Below are positions 23,396-35,361 of a stretch of 64,000 nucleotides of DNA, piece after piece. Position 1 is the stretch's first letter. Each line of letters begins with the position of its first letter. Where the stretch lies: positions 1,191,507 to 1,255,506 of the forward strand of contig LNAC01000108.1 in the NCBI GenBank assembly GCA_002007465.1. Reading direction: 5' to 3'. Source of the stretch: Ailurus styani (taxonomy: Eukaryota > Chordata > Mammalia > Carnivora > Ailuridae). Made by a program: the position numbers and the translations under genes. A model generated the notes under the pieces. That model was not told the origin of the DNA and did not search any database. It saw only the letters and a program-made list of their open reading frames with translations.

Positions 23396-23930
23396 TAGCG
23401 GTTGTGAGGAGGAGGAATCGGGAGAGACACTTGAGGTCAGCAGACCAGTGAGGGGGCTGTTAGCGCCATCCTGTAGTCAGGACAGAGGGTGAGGAGGAGA
23501 GCATGGATGTGAGAAAATTTCTAGCTATGAACGCTCCAGAAGAGGAAAAACAAGAGCACATTCAGGAGATGCAGGCCCTGGGCTGGCCGTCCCTCTGTTT
23601 GAGGCATTTGCGGAGTAGCTCTCTGTATAAGTGGATTAACATCTCTCACCAGGAATCTCTGAGGAGAGCTCAGCGGGCTAGCAGGTGTGGGGAAGTTCAG
23701 ATGTCAGTGCAAAGGCCAGAGTGGAACAAGCAGTGGCCAAGGCCTGCCCTGGGCCTCAGTTCTGTGCACTGTTCCAGCTCAAGAGGTGGCTGATGGGGCG
23801 CTTTATTCTTGGTGACTGGTTAGATCTGCTCAGCTTCCTGGACTCTCATTTGGGGAAATGGGCCCAGAGGAGACCAGAGCGATTGGTGCGGAGTCATCCC
23901 TAACCTAGGATGTTATTCATTTGTACCAAG
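23396..23930. other. Intergenic, no gene found
   Basis: Moderately GC-rich. It holds open frames of 70-96 codons with no recognisable domain. Confidence 0.45.
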
Positions 23931-23931
23931 A

Positions 23932-24150
23932 GTCAGTATGATGTAATGGTTAAACGAGTGGATCATGGCAGCAAACAGACTAGGTTCAAATCCCACCTCT
24001 ACCCACTTACCAACTGTATACCCTTGAGCAGATTACTTAACTTCTCTGTGCCTCAATTTTCTAATCTGTAAGACAGACAAAATAATAGTATCTGCCTCAT
24101 AAGGATGATGTAAGAATTAAATGAGATATTTAATATATGACAAGAGTAAA
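23932..24150 (+). mobile_element. MIR, nearly complete
   Basis: AGTATGATGTAATGGTTAAA, GGTTCAAATCCCACCTCTAC, TTCTCTGTGCCTCAATTTTC and GTAAGAATTAAATGAGATA are in forward MIR order. Confidence 0.88.
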
Positions 24151-25375
24151 TAACAGCTCTTAAGATATATTAGGTCTTATATGTTTAATTTGATTAGTAT
24201 GTTTAAATGTTTCAATTAATAATTAATACTGGTACTATTTCCATTTTTACATATGAACAGATACTTATTCAGAAGCACTTTGAAAAAGCTGCTATGTGAC
24301 CCAACCGTTTCTATGTTTGGTAATTGCCCCACTAGAATGGCCCATAAAAATGTCAATATTTACACTAGGTGGTTGAAAAAAAAAAGTTAAAGCAGCAGTT
24401 CAACGTGAGGTCTGTTCTAGGTAGAAGGCAATTTGGTAACAGGAAACAGAAATGCACCCAAGCCAGATTAATAACTGGTTGTTTATATTGGAAGGACACA
24501 GGGGAAACTCACTGAACCTCTCTCCAACAAGTATAGTCGATGTGCTACAAAACTAGAAGACCATCAGACAGCAACTCCCTATGCTGTTCTCTCACAGGGC
24601 CTCATGATTTCTTGCCTCTACATTGCTCTTCACGTCTGCTCTGTTCTTCTCTCAGGGAACTGGCTTCCTCTATTTCCACACACACTATAAGGGCTGTCTC
24701 CCAAGACATGAGAAGTTAGAAAGAATGTGATTGGCCCAGGGAGTAGGCAAATGTTCCTTTCCTATTCCCATCTAATCTGTATGACCAGTGGATAGGATTG
24801 AGGGATGCAGAGGGATCCTCCTTCTGGAAGAGGACATTCATGGGAAGGATGTGAAGGACATCTCTAGAACAGGGTCCTCTTTCCTGAAATTAAATAAAAC
24901 AGATGATCACAGACAAAATATTTGTCAATATTTTTGAATTTGTCAATCTTGAGATTCAATATTTGAATGTAGAAGATAAGCTGAGAAATTTATCTAGAGC
25001 CCTAGAAACACCCTTTTCCCTGTTGGCTTGGCTGAGTCCAGCTCCAGCCTGCCTGGTTTCCACTGTTTCTAAACTCTGAACCAAGAGCCTCCCCTCCCCC
25101 ACCAGAATGTTTGATCATGTCGGAAGAATAAGAGCTCCAAGAACTGTTTCTGGCTATTTAACATAACCTGAGAGAGGAGAAAACTTCTCCTAGGCCTATG
25201 TTAACAGAACTCCCTCCCAGAATTGTCAGTGCCCAAGGACAGGACTTGAAGTAAAGGAAGCCAGACAGGTTTGGAGAAAGAACCTACTCTTCTAGAAGCA
25301 GCAGTCCATGCTTTGTATTAGTTACATTTTGCAGTGTTTCCCAACTTTACATTCACCAGATGTTCGTTCACAGGG
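24151..25375. other. Intergenic, no gene found
   Basis: AT-rich then mixed sequence. No repeat family named with confidence and no coding match. Confidence 0.45.
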
Positions 25376-25535
25376 GTCCTGCAGAGCTGAAATTTCTGTC
25401 CCCATTACCCAGCAGGGAAATTTGAGGTTAGAAGAGGTGATGTGACTTGTCCAAAATCACAGAGTTAGAGTTGGCCTGAGACTGGAACCTAGGCCTATTG
25501 GACTCCCAGCTCAGAACTCCACTGTATTGCTCTGC
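25376..25535 (-). mobile_element. MIR fossil
   Basis: TTACCCAGCAGGGAAATTTG, GTGATGTGACTTGTCCAAAA and TCACAGAGTTAGAGTTGG follow reverse MIR order. Confidence 0.7.
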
Positions 25536-26035
25536 CTGGCAATGGTTTGGGATCTGGGGAAAATATACAGAAGACTAAAGCTTTCAGGAGACCAGGGGTG
25601 CCGAGTTAACCAGCTTCTCAGCCCCTCAAGGACAGATAGCCTGATGAGGGTGGTTGAGGACTGTAGAGAATGAGGAATCGATCTGTCATCCCATGTGAAA
25701 ATGGATTGTAGCCCCAGCCTGTGTGTGTCAATGGAGGTGATTAGCACTTGCGTAAGTTTCTAGCCATCGATTGGCAGGTGAGAATCATTCCAGGAGCAGC
25801 GGGGAGCCAGTCCTCTCCCACCTCCATCCCCACCAGCTTCCTCCCTCCACAAGGGTTGCTTCCCCCTCCTGCCACCTGAAGTCTCCAATCCTTCTCCAAT
25901 TCCCAGGCCTAATGGGTGCTCAGAGGAGGGCACAGCTAGGACCCACCTCATTCAGCCACGCTAGATACGGCTGGCAGAAGGACAGATGGTCTTTTCCAAA
26001 GGCACTGCCTGCTTGGAGGGATCGGTGAGTGAGCG
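25536..26035. other. Intergenic, no gene found
   Basis: Mixed sequence with overlapping short open frames on both strands. None is recognised. Confidence 0.45.
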
Positions 26036-26039
26036 GGGC

Positions 26040-26765
26040 TTAGCTAGGAGCTTATAACATGCTGTGGAAAAAGCAAGTGTTGTACCACATATTGACAATG
26101 TGACCATGAGCAAGTCATTTGCTCCTCTGCGCCCCAGTTCTCCATGTGTATGCGTGATGGTTAATTTTACACATCAACTCAACTGGGCTAAAAGATGCCC
26201 AGATAACTGGTAAAACATTATTTCTTAGTGTGTCTGTAAAGGTGTTTCTGGAAGAGATTAGAATTTGAATGGGTAAACTGAGTGAAAAAGATCCACCCTC
26301 ACCAATGTAAGCGGCACCATCAAATCTGTCGGTGGGCCCAAATACAATAAAAAGGCTGAGGAAGAAAAAAAAATGCTAAGGAAGAGCCAGTTCTCTTTTT
26401 CTCCTCTTGAGCTGAGATATCCATCTTCCATGCCTGCAGGCATCAGAGCTCCTGGTTCTCAGGCCTTCGGACTTGGACTGAATTATACCACCTGCTTTTT
26501 TGGTTCTCCAGCTTGTAGATGGCATATCGTGGGACTTCTCAGCCTCCATAACCATGTGAGCCAATTCCTATAATAAACCTCCATATATATATATATGTCT
26601 AAATATATCATCCTATTGGTTCTGTTTCTCTGGAGAACCCTGAATAATACAGTATGGGATTAAAAATAACTTTTCTCACTGGATTGTTTGGATTAAATAA
26701 GGAAGTGTATATAAAAGTACTTTGCAGTCCCTGGCACATAGTAGTTAGTTGGAATTGATTCTCCA
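26040..26765 (+). mobile_element. MIR split by a solo LTR
   Basis: The left half runs to GAGCAAGTCATTTGCTCCTC and CAGTTCTCCATGTG. The right half resumes near 26655 with TGTTTGGATTAAATAAGGAA and CCCTGGCACATAGTAGTTA. Confidence 0.75.
26154..26652 (+). mobile_element. Solo LTR, ERVL class (MLT2-like)
   Basis: TGATGGTTAATTTTACACAT, GGTGTTTCTGGAAGAGATTA, GACTTCTCAGCCTCCATAAC, a polyadenylation-like CTATAATAAACC, and an end at GGAGAACCCTGAATAATACA. No internal retroviral sequence is attached. Family naming is from memory of the consensus. Confidence 0.8.
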
Positions 26766-27400
26766 TTCTCCTCAAGAGACACCCACTCTGGGAAGCCTTC
26801 TGTAGTTAATCCTAGTTCTATTTCTCTATTCATCACTTGAGTGTCATGTCCAAGTAACAGCAAAAACCTCAGTGTTTGCTATGACCTGGAGAAGTTCTGC
26901 CTCCAAGGAAGCTCAGCCCATAGTACTGGGTTGCCTTTGGGGGAGTGAATTGTCAAATTTTAGTAAGGGGATCAGATAGGCTCAGATTCATCAGACCCCC
27001 CCCAAGGTTCATCTGGATTTAGAGGTTCTAGCCCAAGGTTGTTATATGGTATCTAGGGGTGCCCTTAGAATTCTTGTGCCTATCAGGCTGTGACCTCTCC
27101 CGTTGCCTTCAATTGTACCTACTCTATATGGCAGGCTTCCTTCACTAGTTTTCTTCCCTGTCTCTCTAAGCCTGGAGTTCTGTCCACTTGGTAGTAGTCT
27201 TGATTTCCTGCCTTTAACTTGCTCCAGGTGTGTGGACTTATATACTGGTGGCTGGTCTTCTTTTTACAAGAGCTTGGCCTCCCCCTTGCCTTAGTTGGCC
27301 ATGGTGGGACCACTGAAGGTCTCTGAGGTTACAGCCAACGGGGAGCATCTTCTTGAATCCCCAAATTTGGAGAGTGTGACTTAGAGTTATAAACTCATAT
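26766..27400. other. Intergenic, no gene found
   Basis: The first 70 bases (ACACCCACTCTGGGAAGCCT) resemble an L2 3' end. The rest is unassigned. Confidence 0.4.
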
Positions 27401-27403
27401 TAA

Positions 27404-27613
27404 GGGTGCCTGGGTGGCTCAGTGGGTTAAAGCCTCTGCCTTCAGCTCAGGTCATGATCTCAGGGTCCTGGGATCGAGGCCCGCATCAGGCTCTCTGCTC
27501 AGCAGGGAGCCTGCTTCCTCCTCTCTCTCTCTGCTTGCCTGTCTGCCTACTTGTAATCTCTGTCAAAATAAATAAATAAAATCTTTTTTAAAAAATAAAT
27601 AATAAATAAAAAA
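27404..27613 (+). mobile_element. CanSINE, young
   Basis: Head GGGTGCCTGGGTGGCTCAGT with the GGGTTAAAGCC variant. The target duplication ATAAACTCATATTAA flanks both ends. Confidence 0.95.
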
Positions 27614-27629
27614 ATAAACTCATATTAAA

Positions 27630-27995
27630 CCTCAGGCTATAGTGGTAAATGATAGGATTGTGGTCAGAACCATGGATAGAAGCAACAGGGTTTGGGGTGC
27701 CTGGTGTTGAGGATGAGGTCAGTAGCCCGAAGTCCGAGCTGATGCAGTGAACAAGGGCACAGAGTCAGCACCATGGACAGATGCCACAGGCTCCTGTTAA
27801 GAGTGGAAGTGCCGTCTTTGAGATCCTGGACTAGTCAAGATTCTTCTAATCATAAGAAATGGAAATCTACTTTAAACTAGCCTAAGCTAGTCTTTGGCTG
27901 AGCTGGATGAGTGAGGTGGGACTTATGGTGACTCCGAATGCCCAGAATTGCTGCAATGAGCAGTGGGAAATTATAGGCACTTCCCCCTTTATCTT
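27630..27995. other. Intergenic, no gene found
   Basis: Unassigned; possibly an old LTR or LINE relic. Confidence 0.35.
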
Positions 27996-27997
27996 AA

Positions 27998-28500
27998 AGT
28001 GTGATGTGATTTCTCTAACTGCCTTAGGGCTATTCCAGTTGTCTATTTCTTCTTGAGTAATTTGAGGAAATTGTATTTTTATCCAATTTATTGGTGTAAA
28101 GTTGTTCGTAGTATCCCCTTATTAACCTTTTAATTTTTGTAGGATCTGTAGTAATAAACCTTTTCTGGCTCCTGATATTGATATTGGCAATTTATATCTT
28201 ATTTCTATCTTTCCTGATTAGTCTGACTAAAGATTTATAAACTTCACTGATTTTTCTTTTTTTCTCTTTTTTAAAAAAGATTTTATCTATTTGAGAGAGA
28301 GAGAGCACGAAAGGGGGGAGGAGCAGAGGGAGAGGGAGAATCAGACTCCTTGCTGAGCAGGGAGCCTGATGAGGGGCCCCAAGCACAGGACCCTGAGATC
28401 ATAACCTAGAACATGACCTGAGCTGAAGGCAGATGCTTAACCAACTGAGCTACCCAGGCACCCCTCACTGATTTTTCATTATTCCTTCCACTACCTCCAC
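27998..28500 (-). mobile_element. Old L1 ORF2-derived fragment
   Basis: AATTTGAGGAAATTGTATTT and TCCTGATTAGTCTGACTAAA then ATAAACTTCACTGATTTTTC follow reverse L1 ORF2 order. The frame is broken. A SINE splits it. Confidence 0.65.
28271..28463 (-). mobile_element. CanSINE with target duplication
   Basis: AAAGATTTTATCTATTTGAG at the left and GAGCTACCCAGGCACCCC at the right. TCACTGATTTTTC flanks both ends. Confidence 0.93.
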
Positions 28501-28860
28501 TATGCCAGTTTGGGACATTATCATTTTACTGTGGCAGCTGCCTAAGAGGCCTTTATGCACTGGTCCTCCATTCCAGTACACTCTGCCTACTGCTGCCAAA
28601 TGATGCTTCTTCGAAGGTCTCTTTCATCTGGGACTCTCACTGGACCTACATTGCTTTTGAATAATTTCCAAACCCCTTTTCTTGACACTCAAGTCCGTCC
28701 ACCACCATCTGACAAACATTCATATCTCCAGTCATCACCCACTCCTCCACTGCATGAATCCTCCTGTTTTCTAGCCAAATGGGCACATTTGTCATTCCCA
28801 CTAAATCTAGGTAATTTCTCAGCAATGTGCTTCTACAACTCTTCAGCTGTGGCTGCTGAG
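28500..28860. other. Intergenic, no gene found
   Basis: The pyrimidine-rich plus strand has an open frame of about 116 codons (28555-28905) without domain resemblance. Its order resembles L2 coding relics. Confidence 0.4.
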
Positions 28861-28861
28861 G

Positions 28862-29030
28862 AAAAAACACCAGATTTGGAGTCTGAAGGCCAAGATAGGA
28901 AATGAGAACTATCCCATTTACGGGTTATATGGCCCATTTTCTTCATCTGAAATATAGGGTAATAATGCTTACCTTGTGGAGTTATTCTTAATTCATACAG
29001 CAAGTGCTTGTTGAAGGAATATGCCATGAG
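28862..29030 (+). mobile_element. MIR fossil
   Basis: CCAGATTTGGAGTCTGAAGG, then CATTTTCTTCATCTGAAATA and TTACCTTGTGGAGTTATT. Confidence 0.65.
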
Positions 29031-29163
29031 GCCTACAGGCATACCAGTGTGCATGTATGTACATGTGCGTAGTTGCATGAGAAGCAACATCCTGGTGAAG
29101 GGATGTTCCCGGAAGACAAATATGAAGAATAACAATAGGCAGCATTTATTGATTGCTCACCAT

Positions 29164-29494
29164 ACAGTTAACCCTTGAACAACAGGGCATTAGGGATGCT
29201 GACTTCCTGCACAACCTAAAATTGACATATAACTTTTGACTCCCCCAAAAACTTAACTACTAATAGCCTACTGCTGACCAGAAGCCTTACCGATAACATG
29301 AACAGGCGATTAACACCTATTTTATATATCATTTGTATTATCTACTGTATTCTTACAAAAAAGTAATCTAAAGAAACTATCAAGAAAAGCATAAAGAGGA
29401 GAAAATACAATAACAATACTGTATTATATAAAAAATAAATCCACGTATGTGAGCCTGTACGGTCCAAACCTGCGTTGTTCAGTAGTCAAATGTA
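29164..29494. mobile_element. DNA transposon fossil with visible inverted ends
   Basis: The left end ACAGTTAACCCTTGAACAAC pairs imperfectly with the right end GTTGTTCAGTAGTCAAATGT. The interior includes TTTTGACTCCCCCAAAAACT and TAGCCTACTGCTGACCAGAA. Non-autonomous; superfamily not certain. Confidence 0.7.
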
Positions 29495-29639
29495 TTTGTT
29501 TGCTAAGTGCTTACCTGTACTAGGCTCCAAGGCTGGAGCAGTAAGCAGACAGACAAAACACCTTGCCCTCTTGGAGTTTACATTTAATCCTTACATTCTA
29601 ATCCTACATTTAATCATCTGGAAATCTGAATTGTAGGCT

Positions 29640-30160
29640 GTATTCTTTTCATTTCCAATTAAAATTTTTTAATTGTGGTAAAATGAGCATAGCACAGAAT
29701 TTACCATTTTAACCATTATAAAGCTACACTTCAATGGTATTAAGTACATACATTCACATTCACATGACCACCAACCATCTCTAGAACTCTTTTCTTCTTG
29801 CAAGACTGTAACTCCATATCCACTAAAACATTACCCCAGCCCCTGCCAACCACCGTTTTACTTTCTGTCTCTGAATTTGAATAATCTAGGTACCTCATAT
29901 AAATGGGATCATTCAGTCTTTTTTGTAACTGGCTTATTTTTTTAAGTAGGCTCCAGGCCCAGTGTGGAGCCCAATGTGGGTTTGAACTCATGACCCTGAG
30001 GTCAAAACCTGAACTGAGATCGAGAGTCAGACACTTAACGCACTAAGCCATGTCCATAACTGTTTTATTTCACTTAACATAATGTCCTCAAGGTTCATCC
30101 ATGTTATAGCATATGTCTGAATTTTCTTCTTTATTAAGGCAGGTTGATATTCCAATGTAT
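29640..30160 (-). mobile_element. Old L1 3' fragment
   Basis: TTTACCATTTTAACCATTAT, CACATGACCACCAACCATCT and TGTCCTCAAGGTTCATCCAT follow reverse L1M 3' order. A short SINE sits inside. Confidence 0.75.
29938..30050 (-). mobile_element. Short tRNA-derived SINE
   Basis: TTTAAGTAGGCTCCAGGCCC, TTTGAACTCATGACCCTGAG and GAGTCAGACACTTAACGCAC. Confidence 0.75.
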
Positions 30161-30162
30161 AT

Positions 30163-30354
30163 ATTTTTTGAGAGAGAGTGTGTGTGTCTGGGGGGCAGGC
30201 AGGGGAGGAGGAAGAGAGAGAGAGAGAGAATCTCAAGCAGGCTCCGTACCCAGCACAGAGCCCAACTCTGGGCTCAATCTCACAACCCTGAGATCATAAT
30301 CTGAGCTGAAACCAAGGGTCGAACATATAACCAACTGAGCCACTCAGACACCAC
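30163..30354 (-). mobile_element. CanSINE
   Basis: TTTTGAGAGAGAGTGTGTGT at the left and GAGCCACTCAGACACCAC at the right. Confidence 0.82.
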
Positions 30355-30361
30355 ATATATT

Positions 30362-30587
30362 TCTTTTTTTTTTTAAGATTTTGTTTACTTATATTTGAGA
30401 GAGTATGAGAGTGAGAGAGAGACAGCATGCATGTGAACAGGGGGAGGGGCAGAGGGAGAGCATCTCAAGCAAATTTGCACTGAGTGTGGAGTCCCACAAG
30501 GGGCTCAATCTCATGACCCCGAGACCGTGACCTGAGCCAAAACCAAGAGTCAGATGCTTAACTGACTGAGCCACCCAGGCACCCCCA
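30362..30587 (-). mobile_element. CanSINE
   Basis: TTTAAGATTTTGTTTACTTA at the left and GAGCCACCCAGGCACCCCC at the right. Directly follows the previous copy in the same orientation. Confidence 0.9.
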
Positions 30588-30589
30588 CT

Positions 30590-31070
30590 TTTTTAAAGCA
30601 AATCAATATGTGTACATGGTTTTTAGAAGTCAGCTAGTACTACAAATATTATCACGAAAAACAACAGTTCATACCCCACCCCTAGCCTCACTCCCCAAGG
30701 CAGTCACTTAAAATAATTTGAGTTGTGTCTACCCATAATTACCTCTCAATATCTAAATAATACGCTTTTATGTTAGTTTTTCATCTACTGGGAAAGATCA
30801 TTTAATCTTATGGCACTCTACTGCTACACCTCTCCCTCTTGCCACCTTCTAATATAATTATATCACAATTTTTGGTTACATTGATATTCAGGGTTTGCCT
30901 TATTGATTTGGCACATGTCATTCGTTGTTGACATTGCCTTTCCTGTACAGTTTTTCTCAATCTTCCCTTGTGTTAACAACCTTGTTTTATTTCCTTTCTC
31001 CCATTTTCTTAGTTTTGTACTGGTTTATCATGCATACTTCCCATCTCTTCAGCAGAATGTAAAAGCCTTC
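30590..31070. other. Intergenic, LINE-like
   Basis: GTACATGGTTTTTAGAAGTC and nearby text look like an old LINE 3' region. I cannot assign a family. Confidence 0.4.
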
Positions 31071-31089
31071 TAAATGCTAATTTCCATAG

Positions 31090-31290
31090 GGTGCCTGGGT
31101 GGCTCAGTGGGTTAAAGCCTCTGCTTTCGGCTCAGGTCATGATCTCAGGGTCCTGGGATCGAGGCCCGCATCGGGCTCTCTGCTCAGCAGGGAGCCTGCT
31201 TCCCCATCTCTCTCTGCCTACCTCTCTGCCTCTTTCTGATCTCTCTCCCGCTGTGAAATAAAATAAATAAAATAAAAAAAAATAAAATAA
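31090..31290 (+). mobile_element. CanSINE, young
   Basis: Head GGTGCCTGGGTGGCTCAGTG. The 18-base target duplication AAATGCTAATTTCCATAG is perfect on both sides. Confidence 0.96.
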
Positions 31291-31539
31291 ATGCTAATTT
31301 CCATAGAGAAAAACACAAAAAATAATCTATTAATTCCACTTTTACTTGTTCTTAGGGTATCCCTACTGGAGGCTGCCATCTACCTGCTCAATGTGTACTG
31401 ACTCTCTGGGCCATAGTTGGCCAGGGACTCTCCTTTATAATTTTTTCGGGCTGAATCTTCTTTCCCGGATCCCACATCTTTTTCTTTCTTGCTAGTCCTT
31501 CATTTTGATGGACATCCATCAGTAGCTTCCTGAGAAAGA

Positions 31540-32370
31540 ATATATGAAAAGTAAAATTTTCGAGACCTTGAATTTCAGAAAATTCTCTATTCTACTCTCA
31601 CAGGTGATTTATAGCCTGGCTGGTACAACAATTCTTTAGAATTTTGAAGTCATTCTTCCAACATGGCTATTGAGAAGTCCATTGCCTGCTTCTGCTATTA
31701 TCCTTTGTGTGTATATTGTCCTTTCCGTATGGAAACTTTCAAGATTTTATCTGTGACCTCGCCCATCTAAAAGTTCACAAGATTTGATAGGGGACTCTTT
31801 TAATTTATTTTATTTGTCACATCTTTGATAAGCCTTTTCACTCTGAAAATTCATGTCTTTTATTTATTTTTAAAAAGATTTTATTTATTTGAGAGAGACA
31901 CCACGAGTGGTGGGGAGGGGTAGAGGGAGAGGAATAAGCAGACAACCCACTGAGCAGGGAGTCCAATGCAGGGCTTGATCCCAGGACCCCAGGATCATGA
32001 ACTGAGCCAAAGGCAGATACTTAACCTCACTGAGCCAACCAGGTGCCCTGAAAATCCGTATCTTTTAGCCCTGAGAAATTTCTTCTGTCATTTCTGTGAA
32101 TCTCTTTTCTCCATCTTTCAATATCTAAAGATCTTTTCTCTGCTCAGTTTCCCCAGTGAAGAACCCACCAGTCTCCACCTGAGCAGGTATGCACCTGACC
32201 ACAAGCATTCTAGAAACCATGTCTCATGAGCCCTAGAGTCTCACTCTTCAGACTCTCACTCAATGTTCCTCTTTTCATTAGGACAATTCTTCTCTCATTA
32301 CCACAGTGCTGAATGTTCCTAGACTGGAGACTTTCTGGTTTGCTCTTTAAACAGAATAAAACCTCCAGTC
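31540..32370 (-). mobile_element. Old L1-like fragment
   Basis: GGTGATTTATAGCCTGGCTG, GCTATTGAGAAGTCCATTGC and GAAATTTCTTCTGTCATTTC resemble reverse 5'-region sequence of old L1. A SINE splits it. Confidence 0.45.
31866..32047 (-). mobile_element. CanSINE
   Basis: AAAGATTTTATTTATTTGAG at the left and GAGCCAACCAGGTGCCC at the right. CTGAAAATTCATGTCTTTTA and CTGAAAATCCGTATCTTTTA mark the target site. Confidence 0.9.
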
Positions 32371-33585
32371 CCTGCCAGGTTTTGGAAGGTGTAGTCAGGT
32401 ATCTGTGTGTAATAAGGAAGGGGTCTGTTTCTTATGTTCCCTTTTCCCCAATCCCTTGTTCTTAGCCCTATGCCTCACTCCCACCTTCTGCTATAACTAT
32501 TGCCTCCAATATCTGTTCTTTCCCTGGCCCTGGGTCTCCAACTGGATGACTCCTCTTTGGCATCTTTTGTTGTAGCACCTGGTATGCAGCTCTCCCAGCT
32601 CTGCAACTCTTCCATCCACTTGCTAATCTTCCAAAAATGTGTTGACATCTGTGGTCTACCATTGCCTCTTTTATATTCCTTTACTTTTATTTTAGTGAGC
32701 CTTGTTGAGGGAACAGATATAAATGCATGTATTCCATCTGCCACACTTAACCAGAAATCCAAAGACTGCACTCTTAATTACCATGCTATATTGCCTCTCA
32801 AATGAGACAGTACCTCTGGGATCCCACAGCCCAATGATGATGAAATGAGGTTACACATGTGAACATACTTCGTAAGCTCCAAAGAGCCCTTTGAATGAGA
32901 GAATCTATGTTAAATTCCCCTACCCAAGTTCCCTCCTTCCTCCTCTCTGCTTTCTGATTCCTCCTCATCTCCAAGGTACAGCTCAAGCTTATCTCCTCCT
33001 TGGGGCCTTCCCTGATCAACCCAGCTAACAGGATGGCCCTGAGCCCTGGGCCCTGAGCCACCGCAGGATTCTCTGTTCACCTCCCTTGGCCCTAAGCAAT
33101 GCTACTTTATTCCACTGTGGGCACAGAGCTACTGGCCAAGATGCATAGTAAAATGTGGATCTTTCAGTGTATAACAAAAGAGATTTCCTTCTTCCTACAG
33201 TCAAGAGACACAAGCGTGACTAAACAAGGATGAGGTTTGGGGGCAAGGGAAGGAGAGTTTTTTCCTTTGGTAGCAAGATTAGGAGTTAAAGTAGCTTCTG
33301 TGTCCCTGCCGTCTGAGGTCTACCTTCTCCCTTGTATCCTCTCCTCTCTTCAGATGTCTCCTCCAGGCAGAGGGGGCAGTGGCAATGGCTACACCAACAA
33401 GTCTGTGCCATTGGTCCAGAGGTTGTGTCCTTTCACTCCTTCCCTCTTACCAGACCTTTGATGTGACTTCAGAGAGCTTCAGTTCACATCCACAGAGAGC
33501 TTAGGCCAGGGCAGTGGTGGAAAAGGGACTGGTCTCTAGCCAGAAGCAGTTGATCTCAATCTCACAAAGATCCCAATTAGCAGCA
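32371..33585. other. Intergenic, no gene found; L2-like patches
   Basis: Around 32960-33020, TCTCCTCCTTGGGGCCTTCC resembles an L2 3' coding relic. Open frames up to about 100 codons overlap on both strands without family resemblance. Confidence 0.4.
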
Positions 33586-33589
33586 TTGC

Positions 33590-34015
33590 TCACAAGAACT
33601 AAAATGTGATCAGTAAAATATGGCATATACTCATATAGTATTCAGCCTTAAAAGAAAGGAAATTCTGACGTGCTACCACCTGGATGAATCTTGAAGACAT
33701 GATGTTAAGGGAAGTAAGCCAGCCGTAGAAAGACAGATGCTGTCTTATTGCACTTACATGAAGTGCCTAGATTAGTCACATTCAGAGACAGAAAGTGGAA
33801 TGATGGTTGGCAGGAGCTGCGGGGGCAGAGGGGAATAAGGAGTTATTGTTTAATAAATACAGAGTTTCAGTTTTGCAAGAGGAAAAACTTATGGGGATGG
33901 GCAGTAGTAATGGTTGTACAATAACGTGAATGTACTCAACACCACTGAACTGTACCCTTAAAATGATTCAAACAGTAAATTTTATGTTATGTGCATTTTA
34001 TCACAATTGAAAAAG
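33590..34015 (+). mobile_element. Old L1 3' end
   Basis: TATAGTATTCAGCCTTAAAA, CCTGGATGAATCTTGAAGAC, CACCACTGAACTGTACCCTT and GTGCATTTTATCACAATTG are in forward L1M ORF2-end/3' UTR order. Confidence 0.85.
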
Positions 34016-34233
34016 TGGAAAAAGAAGAGATCCTGATTATCTTCCAAGAGACAGAGTCCATCTCAGTCTTTACCAAACATTCCACTACAGTAAAATGTGC
34101 CATCTCGGGTCCCCTGACTGGTGTTGATTAGGATGAAGGAAACTGAGTTTGTCTGAGGACTGCAGTTGCAGGGAGCTTTCTCAGGGTCGGCACTCCTGTC
34201 CTGGAGAGTGGAAACACACAGGTGCACTCACAT

Positions 34234-34252
34234 GCGTGTGTGTGTGCGCACA

Positions 34253-34294
<42 letters not shown>
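34234..34294. repeat. (CA)n microsatellite with adjoining GT/CA tract
   Basis: GTGTGTGTGC is followed by CGCACACGCG and about 17 CA units. The long open frames across it (up to 159 codons) are produced by the repeat. Confidence 0.93.
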
Positions 34295-34296
<2 letters not shown>

Positions 34297-34299
34297 CTT

Positions 34300-34600
34300 G
34301 CACTCCCATTCCCAGACTGCCTCCCACCCACAGCTTTGGGTGCAGCGGCAGCACTACCTACCCCACGTGTGTGCACCAGCAGAGAAGTCCACTCCCTCTT
34401 CATTCTCCCCCATCCTTTCAGACCCTTCTTCTTGGAGACCCTTGAAGCAGGGGCTGATTTGGCTAGAAATAGCCAGCAGGAGCAGCGAGGTGGAAGAATG
34501 GCCTAGAAGACAAAACACAGCAAGGAGGTCAGGTCACTCTGGCTGGCTTCCACCCTACCACAGACTGTCCCTGGGCTTAGGATCCCAATTTCCCCACTTT
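34300..34600. other. Intergenic, no gene found
   Basis: GC-moderate sequence without a coding match or clear repeat. Confidence 0.45.
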
Positions 34601-34609
34601 TTTTTTTTT

Positions 34610-34930
34610 TGTCTAGAGCTTGTCATTCAAAATGAGAGCCACTAGCCATGCAAGGCTGTTGAGCACCTGAAGTGTGGCTAGTCTGAATTGAGATGACCTG
34701 TAAGTGTAGCATACATATCAGAATTTAAAGACTTAGAAAAAGAATCAAGAATGTCAAATATCTTGTGGGGAAAAAAATGTTTCTATATGAATTACATGCT
34801 GACATGATAGGCTTTTAAATATACTATTGAGTTAAATAAAATATATTACTAGCATGAATTTCATCTGTTTCTTTTTACTTTATTTAATGACATCTGTGGC
34901 TTGCATTGTATTTGTGTTGGACGGCACTAG
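34610..34930. mobile_element. hAT-Charlie-type DNA transposon fossil
   Basis: GAGCCACTAGCCATGCAAGG, GTTGAGCACCTGAAGTGTGG and TGTGTTGGACGGCACTAG follow the order of a MER1-group repeat. Confidence 0.6.
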
Positions 34931-35361
34931 CCTGCAACCCATCCTGATCCCAGACTGCTTGGCTGGTCCCTGACCCATTGCTTGGATCTTGTCATTCCTT
35001 TCCACAGAAATAGGACCCTTGTCACCGTGGGCATCCTTTGCTGAATGGAGTAACAAATAGATTAATGCCAAGCCCACCTGACATGGACATCACCTCCTGC
35101 CTGGACTCCTTCCCACTGTTTTTTCTGGCCAGAGCACGCCCTCTCCTCTTCCCTGCTACCCATTCTGCTTGAAGTCCAAACACATGCTGGGTCTCTGGCC
35201 TAGACACAGGCCCAGAACTCTCCAGGAAGCCCCTGACAGGCTGGACCCACACCATCTGCTAGGGGAAAGCCAAGGGGCCTCAAACACCATGCCTTTCTCT
35301 TATTTTTTCCTTCTTCCTTCTTATCCGCCCTCTCCTCCCCCCACTGGTTCTTCTCTTTTTT
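34931..35361. other. Intergenic, no gene found
   Basis: Repeat-poor, with overlapping short open frames. None is recognised. Confidence 0.45.

Noticed and set aside
34166..34645. 159-codon open frame
   Set aside because: It runs through the CA microsatellite and has no recognisable domain; CA repeats leave several frames open.
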